The position numbers and the translations under genes are program-made. A stretch of DNA of 38,708 nt from Thalassiosira profunda (taxonomy: Eukaryota; Bacillariophyta; Thalassiosirophyceae; Thalassiosirales; Thalassiosiraceae), in assembly GCA_036939355.1 (NCBI GenBank), contig JALLAP010000079.1:1-38708 (forward strand), in the 5' to 3' direction. Shown here piece after piece: positions 29,876-38,708 of this stretch (positions are counted from its first letter, which is position 1; each line of letters opens with the position of its first letter). Under the pieces are notes generated by a model. The model was not told the origin of the DNA. It did not search any database and saw only the letters and a program-made list of their open reading frames with translations.

Positions 29876-30992
29876 ATGGCGGCTCCCATCCTCCGCGGCG
29901 CAGTCCTCGTCTGCCTGGCGGCGGCGGGGACGATGTCGGCCGTAGATGCGGCCTTCGTCCCGCCGCCATCTTCTCCAAGCGGCGGCCGCAGCACCGTTGA
30001 TGTCTCTGCTGTAACATCGACCACATCTCTGATGGCCCATCACCCTCAGCATCCGCCGAGCCATCGCCGCGCCTTCCTCGCCGCGTCCCTCACATCGGCG
30101 CTGCCAACACTCATAACACCAGACCCAGCAGCAGCCATCAGCCCCGACCAGGCCTCACAATCCTACGACCGCTACGCCCCCTCCTACGACGCCCTCGACG
30201 GGGGATCGGCCGCCTCCTCGCTGGGCATCGACGCCGCCCGCGCCAAACTGCTGCAGAGGGCAAAAGGCAACGTGCTGGAGGTGGGCGTCGGGACCGGCCT
30301 CAATTTGCAATCGTACGACTTTGATAGAATTAGTTCGCTGACGGTGGTGGACGTGTCGGAGGGGATGCTTTCGCAAGCCCGGGAGAGGGCACGGGAAATG
30401 CAACGGGCGGGGAAGATGGGGGCAACGAAGATCGAGTTTGCGAAGGCCGATGCCACCTCCGAGTTGATATCGCTGTTCGGGGAAGGCAAATTCGATACCG
30501 TGGTTGACACGTTCAGCTTGTGCGTGATGGGGAACGCGGGGGCGCGGCGGTGCTTGGAGCAAATGGCGGGCGTCGCGAAGACGGGCGAGGATGGCGGTGA
30601 GCTGCAGCGATGTGGCTCGGGATTCAATGCACATCTCTATCTGCGTTGTCCGTCACGTCAAGATGCTCAGTCGTTCTATTGCGCTCCATCTTAAAAGGCC
30701 AAATCCTCCTCATCGAAAATACGCGGGCGTCCAACCCGCTGCTGGGAGCCTACCAGGACCTCACCGCCTCGGCCGCCGCAGACGTGGGCGGAAAAGGTAC
30801 GTCGGCTCCGTTGTTTTTGTTTGTGCATGCAACTACTCTGGCTGAATGAACCTCAACACCACATCGAAAAAAGGATGCGTGTACAACCAGAACGTGGGAG
30901 AGATGATACGGCAAACGAGGGGATTGGAATTGGTCGAGGAGGAAGCCTTCGCGGCCGGGCTGTTTCGATCGTTCGTCTGTCAGAAGAGATGA
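29876..30992 (+). CDS. SAM-dependent methyltransferase targeted to the thylakoid lumen
   Basis: Exons 29876-30596, 30698-30796 and 30874-30992 (donors GTGAGC and GTACGT, acceptors AAAAG and AAAAAG) keep phase and give 312 aa. Residues 1-26 form a signal peptide ending SAVDA|AFVPP, the ASAFAP-like cleavage context of heterokont, haptophyte and cryptophyte plastid proteins. A second leader follows (HRRAFLAASL, twin Arg64-Arg65, ending PAAA), typical of Tat import into the thylakoid lumen. The mature part is a class I methyltransferase: motif I VLEVGVGTGLNL (133-144), an acidic VVDVSEGML, then DTVVDTFSLCVM, and GQILLIENTR in exon 2, as in the Methyltransf_11/METTL7-type group. It would transfer a methyl group from S-adenosylmethionine; the acceptor is unknown. 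It lies head-to-head with the ankyrin gene. Confidence 0.85.
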
Positions 30993-31753
30993 AACCCTCG
31001 CTCGGTCTAGATACGAGTACTTAGATGGAAGTGGAAGCCGAGATGGGCATCGCACACAGCTGGGCATCGCACAAAGGTATTGCAACAGTAAAGTCGTTCT
31101 TTCGAGGAAGCATTCCTCGAAGCACTGTGGTCGAAACATTGATCCAGAAGGAGGTGTAATGACACATTGATCAACAATACGCTGCACACTGCCAATAAGA
31201 GGAGGCATTGTACAACCAGCGGAAAGGACTTACTGATATGATAAGGATGGATCACATATGTGGTAGATAGTCAACTAGATAATCCTCTCGCCTCGCTCCT
31301 TGATGTTCAATGTTCAGACAGTCTGATCCCGTGTCTGTGTCGCCAACCTTCAGGGGTCTTCGTAACAATGACCTTTCCGTAAGGGCCACATTAGATGTGC
31401 CCCCCGCGCGATCTCTCCCCAGAAACCATCATGATCCAAGTTTGACGAGCAGAGGCGGCAGCTTTTTCCGCGACTTTTATTACTGGGGGTTGACTCTCAG
31501 TATGACAATCGCAAAGACCGCACCAAGCCCCCCATCATGAAGCGCGAAGGGAATATTCTCGTTTCGTGAGTTGTGAGGCACTCACAAGCAACGAAAGGCC
31601 TGTTGGCATCTGCCCGGGCATCTGTTTTTGCAGTTCGGGAAGATGGAAATCACGCTTTGATGGCACAAACAAGCAAAAGCAAGCACCTCCACACTCGCAT
31701 AAAATATGAAACCGCCAAGCAACCATTGCAATAGAGAAACAACAACAACCACC
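30993..31753. other. Intergenic region, no gene seen
   Basis: 761 bp after the methyltransferase. Open frames are short and lack recognisable content. The right end, rich in CAAC before ATG at 31754, is the leader of the next gene. Confidence 0.5.
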
Positions 31754-32314
31754 ATGGCTCCCCAAGGACAAGACGTCGGCGACGACCTGCTCGAGGACTG
31801 GCCCGCCGCGCCCTCCGCCTCCGCGCGGCGACGATCGTCGTGCCCCAAACCCCGCGCCGTCCAATTCTCCGAGTCCTCCGTCCTCTTCGTCTACGGCCCC
31901 AACCGGACCTACGAGGACGCCAAGTCTCACGGCCGCGACTCCACGCGGTCCTTCCGGCATGATACCCTCGCGGAGGCGAGGCGACTCAAGCGCACCCTCT
32001 CCGGCTCTTCGGGGAGCGCGGGCGCCGACGACGACGAGATTAACAAGTGCCCCATCGAGCAAGGCATCCAGCGTCTCGAGGCTTTGGATGTGGCCAAGGA
32101 AGAAGTCCTCGGCTTGGAGCAACTCGTGCTGGAGGATGATCCTCGGAAGGTACTCAAGCTCCGGCAGCTCCACATCAGGGCCGTCCTGGCCGAGCAGGCC
32201 CACCAGGACCGGCGGGGCGTCCGCGACGTCGACCGGCTGGGCAAGCTGTCGGCGCTGCTGACGAAGCGGCCGACGCGCCAGGCCCGGAGCCGGGCGGCGC
32301 TCGCGGCCGCCTAG
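31754..32314 (+). CDS. Small protein with VQFSESS motif, unknown function
   Basis: A single open frame of 186 aa. I chose ATG at 31754 over the in-frame ATG at 31706 because its context (AACAACCACC ATG G) is ideal. After a polar N-terminus comes VQFSESSVLFVYGPNRTYED, then a helical Arg-rich part (FRHDTLAEARRLKRTL), an acidic spacer, and IEQGIQRLEALDVAKEEVLG. Near the end is LHIRAVLAEQAHQDRRGVRD, followed by a basic tail. The order of a short beta strand, an ARRL helix and a VLAEQ helix resembles a set of uncharacterised small proteins in heterokont algae, as far as I recall. No catalytic residues stand out. It is a plausible nuclear or cytoplasmic binding protein of unknown role. Confidence 0.75.
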   Translation: MAPQGQDVGDDLLEDWPAAPSASARRRSSCPKPRAVQFSESSVLFVYGPNRTYEDAKSHGRDSTRSFRHDTLAEARRLKRTLSGSSGSAGADDDEINKCPIEQGIQRLEALDVAKEEVLGLEQLVLEDDPRKVLKLRQLHIRAVLAEQAHQDRRGVRDVDRLGKLSALLTKRPTRQARSRAALAAA

Positions 32315-32675
32315 ATAAAGACCACAGGGTTTTTGATACGGCGGGTGGCGCGTCGACTCTCCAAGCTAGCTATTAGATCGAATCAAGGCGCCCCAGAGAT
32401 TTAAGGGGCTGCCGGGGACCAAGGGGCAACACATTTTTGTAGATAGGGTGTTGCTGCCAGAATAAACATAAGAATGCCCAAGTAGAAGAAGAATGTGCGA
32501 GCCAAAGCATCCTTGGCTCTGAACGTGTGAGGCCCCGGCGAGGGTTGTTGCGCGAAGTTCAACCTCAGCTCCGGTGAGAAGTCCCTCCGAGCTCCCGGTC
32601 GTTTGCTGGATTGCCTCTACAGCTTTTGTGCATAAGATTGTACGATATGTCTTCAATCAAACCCAACGTAACATT
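32315..32675. other. Convergent 3' region
   Basis: 361 bp between the ends of the 31754 gene (plus) and the zinc-repeat gene (minus). No gene is seen. It presumably holds both 3' UTRs. Confidence 0.5.
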
Positions 32676-33531
32676 TCACACCCCGCCCCCTCGGCCGTGC
32701 CGGTCGCACATGCCCTTTCGCACCACCTGAATGTATGCCGTGCGAGAGAGGATCAGTGACGTGGTACACTACCAATGCACTGCCCCCACGCAGAGCACAC
32801 GCACCTGGTTCCGACACCCCGCCGCGGCGCACCTGGCCGCGTGCTTCCGACAAACTCCCCCCTTGGCCGTGCCCTTCAACGCGCACCCGTCCACCTTGCA
32901 AACGGGCAAAATGGATCCGTCGGAGTGCTTCACGCACGTCCCACCGCGGTGGGCCTTCTTCTCGCAGCCTTGGCGCGAGCACCGCTTCAGTTGGGCGCCG
33001 TGGCGGACGCAGACTCCTATCGTGTGCGTTTGCAACGAGGGCCAGACAGAGGCATCGGTGCATTAGAAATAATGATGCGTTGAGCACATCTCATGAACAG
33101 ATGCAGAGAACCGGCTCACCCTTCTGGTGGGCGAAGTTGTCGCACCCCTCGGCGCTGCACCTCCTCCGCTTTCGTCGGCGCGCCGCCTTCTTCTCCTCCT
33201 TCAATTGCACGATTCGCTCAGAGATTGCCGTCATCTCGGCCGTCACGCGGAGCACGTGCTCCTCCAGCTCCACTTTTAGTGATGAATGGCGGCGCTCCAG
33301 CTGGGCGAGGGTGAGGTTTGGATCGATCGTCGGGCCCTCCGCCTGTGGCTGCGGGGGCAGCTGCGGCGGTGGCAGGTGCTGTGGCCGAGGTTGTTGGTGC
33401 ATCTGCGGCGGCCGATGCTGATGGAGGGGAAGACCGGGTGCGACGCCCCCATCCGCCGCGCTCGGCGGGCCGCCGCCGCCCGCGCCGGCACCACCGCAGC
33501 CGCGCATCCTCGTCGGCGGGCAGCCTTCCAT
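32676..33531 (-). CDS. WRKY19-like zinc-repeat protein, 224 aa
   Basis: Exons 33120-33531, 32805-33016 and 32676-32726 (donors GTGAGC and GTGCGT, acceptors GATAG and TTCAG) keep phase. Residues 1-75 are rich in Pro, Gly and Gln. A coiled coil follows (LTLAQLERRHSSLKVELEEH), then a basic cluster KKAARRRKRRR. The C-terminal half is four copies of C-x4-C-x(7-10)-KGG/RGG-x-C-x2-H: CSAEGC with GVCVRHG; CSRQGC with GGTCVKHS; CKVDGC with GGVCRKHA; CAAAGC with KGMCDRHG. This is the repeat found in WRKY19-like zinc proteins, common in heterokonts. Introns interrupt repeats 1 and 4, and both are completed only by splicing, which confirms the model. It is probably nuclear, binding zinc and perhaps nucleic acid; its target is unknown. 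Confidence 0.85.
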
Positions 33532-33960
33532 CCTCCGGGCTGATTCTCCCTCGCTCCGCTGCTCCTGCCTCTTGCTTCGCCTTGTGGCTGGCCTCGTGCC
33601 TCGTGCCTCGTGGCTTGTGGCTCTTCGCCTCCTTCTTCGGGATAGTGCTACTGAAATCGATTAAAATAATACGAACATACTCAACTTAATACTTACTTAA
33701 GCATATGGCAAATTCATTAGCGCTTATTTGAGCCCTGTCCCTCGAGCTGTGTCAGCTTGTCGCTCGAGGCAAGGGGACGATGGAGCGCTTTGCCCAGCAA
33801 GCCGGGCGCCGGCGTCGATTGGATCGACCTCTGCGCGGCTGCGGCGGCGGCGGCTGTGGCTCAGGCGGCGGCGCGGTCACGGTCTCAGATAACAGAACGC
33901 AGAATTGAGAATTGACCGTCGTTGTCGTTGGTCGAGGGGAGAGAACAAACGGCGAAAAAT
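33532..33960. promoter_or_regulatory. Divergent region between the zinc-repeat and nuclease-fusion genes
   Basis: 429 bp between two start codons. Around 33660-33720 it is AT-rich; elsewhere it is GC-rich with repeats of CTCGTG near 33590-33615. No coding exon is seen. Confidence 0.45.
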
Positions 33961-36900
33961 ATGGTCCGCCGCCTCGTCTCCTGCAGAGAATGCCGGGCGC
34001 GGTTCGCCACCAAGTCGGGTGAGTCGTCCTCTTCTGACGAAATATCAATTTGCTTCGCCGCGGACTGCTAATTTATTGCTCGCCTGCCACAATGCTAATA
34101 TATCAGGATCGAAGCTCTGCCTCTCCTGCCGATCGAACAATAATGAGGAGGGTCCCGTATCCACAAGTGGCGGCCATGAGGGCCTTCCGTCGTTGCCATT
34201 GGATGGCCGCGAGGGGGGCAGCGTCCGATCGGCGGCGTCGAATGATGAGTCGGTGGAGGTCATCTCGATCGGGAGCGACAGCGACGACGAGGAGAGAGGA
34301 GGGGTGACGGCTGCAGCGATTGATGGCAAATCTGCAGCCATTGAGGAGGAACACTGTGCAGGTGCCGGAGCCAGTGGAAAATTGGGGGCCGATGGATCGG
34401 CACACAGCGAGCGGAGGGGCGGCGTGCTGATTGACCTCTCTGAGATGGAAGGCGGTGGCGCCGAGGGTGACACAGAATCGTTGCACGTCGACGGGGGAAG
34501 TCGGCAATCAGTAGAATCATCGTCGGCGGCCTCGTCGGGCATTCCCTCTCCGTGGAAGGCCGCGGACGATGTTTGTGGTGGGATGCAAAACCTTGCCGTT
34601 GCTCGCCCTGCGGGGGCGGAAGCTGATGCTGTTGTTGAGGGGAACAAAACGGACTCCACAATGAATGACGGGCACGGCCAAATTGCTGCAATTCATTTGT
34701 CCGACGAGGGGTCGGTGTCTTCCTTGGAGCCATTTCAATGGGACGAGGATCAGCCGGCAGCAGTGCAACCACCGAACAAAGGGACAAGACCGGTCCGCGA
34801 TGCCGTTGCAGAGCCAAATGTGGCACCGGAAGTGGCAGCCATCGACATATCGGATGATTCGGACAGCGGCGATGATGGCCCACTCGACGACGACGACGAC
34901 GACGCCGACAGTTCCGTTTCGTCCGACGACTCCATTTGGGGCAAGAAAGGATTTGAGTCGAAGCCAAAGCGAAAGGAGAAGGCCGACGACGGCCCTCGCA
35001 ACGAACCGGCCAGCAGAGAAGCGCCGCCCGCAACAGCAAAACCAGCACCGAAAGGCAGGGACGATACGGCCAACAAGCACTTCCACTGCTACCTCCTCCG
35101 CTCCCTCGATCCAAAGCACCCCCTCAAGACGTACATCGGCTTCACCACCCACCCCCAGCGCAGGATACGGCAGCACAACGGCCTCCTCAAGAGCGGGGGC
35201 GCCCGACGCACGAAGCGGTCGGGCCGGCCGTGGACCTTCGTCTGCGTCGTTCACGGCTTCGAGGACAAAATCGCCGCGCTCCAATTCGAGTGGGCGTGGC
35301 AGAACGTCGACAAGTCCAAGTCGTTCCGTGAGGCTGTGGGGGACGACGCCCTCGCGCGGAAATTGAAGCGGCGTCACGGTCCCAAGGCGCGGCTGGACGA
35401 ATTGCGGACACTGCTCAAGGACGCGCTTCCGTTCAGCCTGTATTCGCTCACGGTGTACTTCCCCGAGCGGGAGTATCACAGCATCTTCTCGGGGATGCTG
35501 CGGAGGGGGAGGAACGGCAACCCCTACGTGCGAGACGAGGGCGAGGGAGATGCGCACGATTGTCTGTTAGATATTCAGATCTGCGCGTTGGAGAAGATGC
35601 CGGCCGCGAGGGAAGAGGCGGCGTTGAAGGAGCGGAAGAAGAGGGAGAGGGAGGCGAAGAAATTGAAGAAGCAGCAGCAAAAGAAGGCGGCTGGTGCGGT
35701 GAATACATCGCAGCTGCGGGAGAATGTGGTATCGACAGTCGAGGAAGAAAACTGGTTTGACTTGGTCGACGATGAGGACGAGTCAAAGTGCAGCAGCCTT
35801 GAGTCGGTTGGCATTAGTTTGGATGGGAGCAGCAGAGGCGGCGGGGGCAATCCATTGGATGGGTTTAGCAACAACCTCGCGGACGAGCGCGCCGAGAGGG
35901 ACACTGACCTAGATTGCCTGGGCGAAGAGTTTCTGGGCCTATCGATTGGGGCATCCCCGACAACGCACGGAGAAGAATCAACAAAACCAGCAGCCGCCAG
36001 ATCGAAGTGTTCTACTGCTCTGTCGTTAGATTCCTCCATTGTTGAGGTTGGCAACCAATCATCTGATGATGGCTCTGTTTCTCCCTTTGGGTCGACCAAC
36101 TTGGATCGGGAGCTATCTTTGGCAACGCCAACCAAAGAGTCTGCGCCTGTGGAAGGGGCAGATCGCTTGAACGACGTCGCCAGCCGAAGTAGCAACGACA
36201 GCAGCTCGGTCTCTTCGGACGAATCGATATGGAACAAGAAGGGCTTCGAGGCGAAGCGAAAGGAAGGCCGAATCGAATCTTACTACGACTATCACCGATT
36301 CCAGAATAGAGCGAAGAGTGCCCCGGTCGTCCCGAGCGTCGAAAATGCAGATGACGAGGCCAAACCTGCACCGGAGTCCCTGCCACCGGAGGTTCCCTTG
36401 CCGACGAATGCAACGTGGAGGCTAGTGTTGCTGATGGACCATCGAGAATTCGGATGCGCCAACAACTTCCTCCAGATGGTTGAGCAGAAAATGAACGATC
36501 ACTTTGGTGGGAAGTGCGCCGAGATAACGACGCTTGCCTCTGCCGATTATCTCTACGTTGCCCGCTTGATATCGGACGATACCGGCGAGATTTTGGACGA
36601 GCGGGTGATGGACCTGGTGATTGAGCGCAAGGCCGTGCAAGACGCGTGCCAGTGCCTCATCGCCGACAGCAAGAAGTACAAACCACTGTCGTTCTTCGAA
36701 GCGCAGATGTACAAAATGCAGCACTCGGGCGTTAGCAAGAAGATTTTCTTGATGGAGGGTGAGTTTGCATCAAGCGCTGCCATTGCTTTTGATTCCTGGA
36801 CCCACTAGATAACCCTCGTTCCTTCCCTGAAGGTGACGAGCACAAGACGAAGAACTTCTTCAGTGGGTGCAAGGGGCAAAGAGAAAAGGACATTCGAATG

Positions 36901-37536
36901 AAGCGCGTGAAGACGTTGCGTCTGCAGCTAGCGAACGGGGAGTTCAAGGGCGTCGAGCTGGTGTGCACGAAAAACCGATGGGACTCGATCAAGTGGTTGA
37001 TACAGCAACTCAATTCGTTCCAGCAATCGTTCGATCCGCGGCGACCGCCTACGAAGACGAGGGAGCAGTTGAAGCACCACATCAACGAGCAGATGAAAGC
37101 TCCAACCTTCCTCGAATACCTTCGCCTGCGTTCGATTCCTGGCATTGGCGATGCCAAAGCAATGAAGGTGTGTGTCGTGTGTTTGTGCGTTGATTTTGTT
37201 CTCTCAAGTGCACTCACCAACGCGTTTCATCTATGACAGGTCATCATGGATCCGACCCTCGACTGGGATAAGTCGTTCCTTTCGCCCAGCTCCAGCAAGA
37301 CGTCGAAGGCTACCTTGCAGGACAGGGCAGCATTTTGGAAGCCCCCTTCGGGAACCGCGTTTATCTTTGCGAAGTCTTCGAAGACGAGCGGAAAACAAAT
37401 CCAATCAACTTCGCAGGCCAAACCCAGAAGCAAATGGGCACCGACAAAGACCAAAGACACATCGAAAGCCACAGAGCTGCGCTCCTGGCTGGATGTCGGG
37501 AAGGAAAACAATGGTGGCGCCACTGTCATTAATTAG
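33961..37536 (+). CDS. SLX1-type GIY-YIG nuclease fused to MUS81/XPF-type ERCC4 nuclease
   Basis: Exons 33961-34018, 34107-36758, 36833-37167 and 37240-37536, all in phase, give 1113 aa. Exon 1 plus exon 2 forms a zinc ribbon (CRECRARFATKSG|SKLCLSC). SUMO-interaction-like motifs follow at 71-74 (VISI then SDSDDEE), 126-130 (VLIDL) and 265-268 (IDIS then DDSDSGDD). The GIY-YIG domain has CYLL (Tyr348), TYIGFTTHP (Tyr362), QRRIRQHN (Arg371/372), a VVHGF motif and FEWAWQ (Glu414), as in SLX1. After a basic-acidic linker comes an ERCC4 nuclease: LMDHRE (Asp797), ADYLYVAR (Asp833), VIERKAVQD (Glu859-Arg-Lys861, Asp865). It ends with a helix-hairpin-helix-like RSIPGIGDAKAMK (about 1003-1015) and a polar tail. 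Both nuclease domains lie in exon 2, so the fusion does not depend on splicing. SLX1 and MUS81 cut branched DNA in recombination repair. I see no SLX1 RING finger. Confidence 0.88.
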
Positions 37537-37704
37537 CTGAGAGCGTTCTAATTCGTTGGTCGGATCTGTGCAAATGAGGTCGAGAGGCGAAAGGCAGCGA
37601 AGTGTCGAACGTGTTCGATGAAATCCAATGTTGCCAGTCACGAACGATTCCTTTAATAGGTACTACAATGCATTATCGAGGTTCTCCAGGGTGGAGAATG
37701 GGGC
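37537..37704. other. Short convergent 3' region
   Basis: 168 bp between the stop of the nuclease-fusion gene and the stop of the EGF-domain gene. No feature is seen. The two 3' UTRs may overlap. Confidence 0.45.
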
Positions 37705-38708
37705 TCATAATCCACCATCGGCAACGGTACCATTGACGCTGATGGGGATATCAGCTGGCGCCCCAGCATCTGAAACTCCCTCAGGCAAAGGTGCATTCGA
37801 CGAAGACGGATCATCTGCAGTCGTTCTCGGACCTTGCGAGTGGTGGTGTAACATGATAAGTCTCGAAGAGACCAGAACGATATCACAAAGAATCCACACT
37901 GAGATGCACTTACACGCAAACGAAAAGGCCCGAGCCCACAAAATCGGCGAGGGGCACGAGCATTCCATATGCACCTCCGCCCTCCTCGTCTCCACGTTCT
38001 TCCTGTAGATAGAAATCTGACGATACAGGACTGCCGTCATTCGTGGTATCGCTGATAATGAGTGCGTTCTGCCGTTTGAAAGCCCTTGCCCAGAAGCCGT
38101 GATATTGGGACGCTGCATCACCGTAGAACTTTGAGAGCACCTCCTGTCCCATAATCGATCCATACCATCGACTGCCCGAATACGAGAGAACCATGGAGTA
38201 ATTTCCAGGCAGCAGGTCCTTATCGCCCGCACCAGTGTTGTTTCCGAGGAGAAAGGCGAGCCACTTTTCCGGGCTTTCACTTGATCCAGGCAAGCCCGAC
38301 AGATTGTGCTTCATGTACACTGGCTGGAACGGGCGTAAGTATAATGTACGTTGAGCGAAAGCTGCTGTGACAAAGTGAAAAGCAATTACTCACCCTGTTG
38401 TAGACCTTCTTGAATTGATCCGCGCTTCCCTCGAGAGATAAGACCTCGCATCCATCGCCCAGTTTCGCTGGAATAGGAGAAAAAGATATTGTCAATAGAC
38501 AGCATGCAGCCACAACAAACGAAGCACCAAGTCACAAGCTCACATCTCAACAAAGGACAAGGCTGCTCAAACTGACAATGGGATCCGAAAAACTAGCGGC
38601 AGAAGGGGGCATGAGATGAAATCACCACTCTGCCGTGAACAGATCAATACAAAACTCACACCAGGAAGGCAGACACACTGCTTCTCCACGCAGCGCCCAT
38701 GATAATTG
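37705..38708 (-). CDS. EGF-domain single-pass membrane protein, C-terminal part (partial)
   Basis: Five exons are visible: 38660 to beyond 38708, 38544-38592, 38394-38467, 37914-38323 and 37705-37861. Donors are GTGAGT, GTGAGC, GTGAGT and GTAAGT, and phases agree at every join. The first two exons together make an EGF-like unit (GRCVEKQCVCLPG|FFGSHCQ). An extracellular region of about 150 residues follows, with LGDGCEVLSLEGSAD and SYSGSRWYGSIMG. A hydrophobic stretch (GMLVPLADFVGSGLFVC, continuing VLIML across the last intron) is a likely membrane span, leaving a short polar tail of about 45 residues. It is therefore a type I surface protein, perhaps for adhesion or recognition, but no family is identified. 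The gene runs off the right edge. The last acceptor (at 37862) is the least certain. Confidence 0.7.

Noticed and set aside
1..38708. tRNA genes, rRNA and CRISPR arrays
   Set aside because: No cloverleaf, rRNA core or spaced repeat array was recognised. The repeats present are coding tandems or simple repeats.

Overview
This is nuclear DNA from a eukaryotic alga, most likely an ochrophyte/heterokont or another alga with a secondary red plastid. Introns are short (about 50-200 bp) with GTGAGT-type donors. One methyltransferase carries a signal peptide with an ASAFAP-like site (VDA|AFVP) followed by a twin-arginine lumenal leader. There are also WRKY19-like zinc repeats and small mitochondrial 'AVDAPDG' proteins. 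GC content is moderate and genes are dense. I cannot name the species. Most genes are split by introns, and I rebuilt them by matching donor, acceptor and reading phase by eye.

Layout: 1-847 (-) is the start of a secreted Cys-rich repeat protein that runs off the left edge. 1568-3506 holds two divergent paralogous mitochondrial-type small proteins. 4122-15213 (+) is one giant two-exon gene (3669 aa). It reads as a Helitron-like Rep/helicase protein with a CUE/UBA-like segment, several zinc fingers, a USP-like cysteine peptidase signature and a C-terminal GIY-YIG nuclease. 15800-17979 (-) is an unrecognised basic 705-aa protein that may or may not belong to the same element. 18423-19209 (+) and 25871-26658 (+) are two coiled-coil proteins ending in a SUMO-interaction-like I-D-L-T motif; the second has an apparent frameshift. 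19420-20878 (-) and 21473-22213 (+) are a divergent pair: an unrecognised Gly-linker protein, and a short protein carrying a Helitron-Rep-like double-tyrosine motif. 22995-25169 (+) is a nuclear-looking Gln/Pro repeat protein. 27135-28661 (-) is a coiled-coil protein. 28904-29721 (-) is an ankyrin protein with a frameshift. 29876-30992 (+) is the thylakoid-targeted methyltransferase. 31754-32314 (+) is a small conserved-looking protein. 32676-33531 (-) is a four-repeat WRKY19-like zinc protein.

33961-37536 (+) is the most striking ordinary gene: a single protein joining an SLX1-type GIY-YIG nuclease to a MUS81/XPF-type ERCC4 nuclease and a helix-hairpin-helix-like segment, with three SUMO-interaction-like motifs at the N-terminal side. 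37705-38708 (-) is a five-exon EGF-domain membrane protein that runs off the right edge.

The two themes are structure-selective DNA cutting (GIY-YIG nucleases in two unrelated proteins) and ubiquitin/SUMO-type signals (CUE-like segment, USP-like peptidase, several SIM-like motifs). The mobile-element protein and the SLX1-MUS81 fusion are the best candidates for undescribed biology. All family calls come from motifs read by eye; no database search was run.
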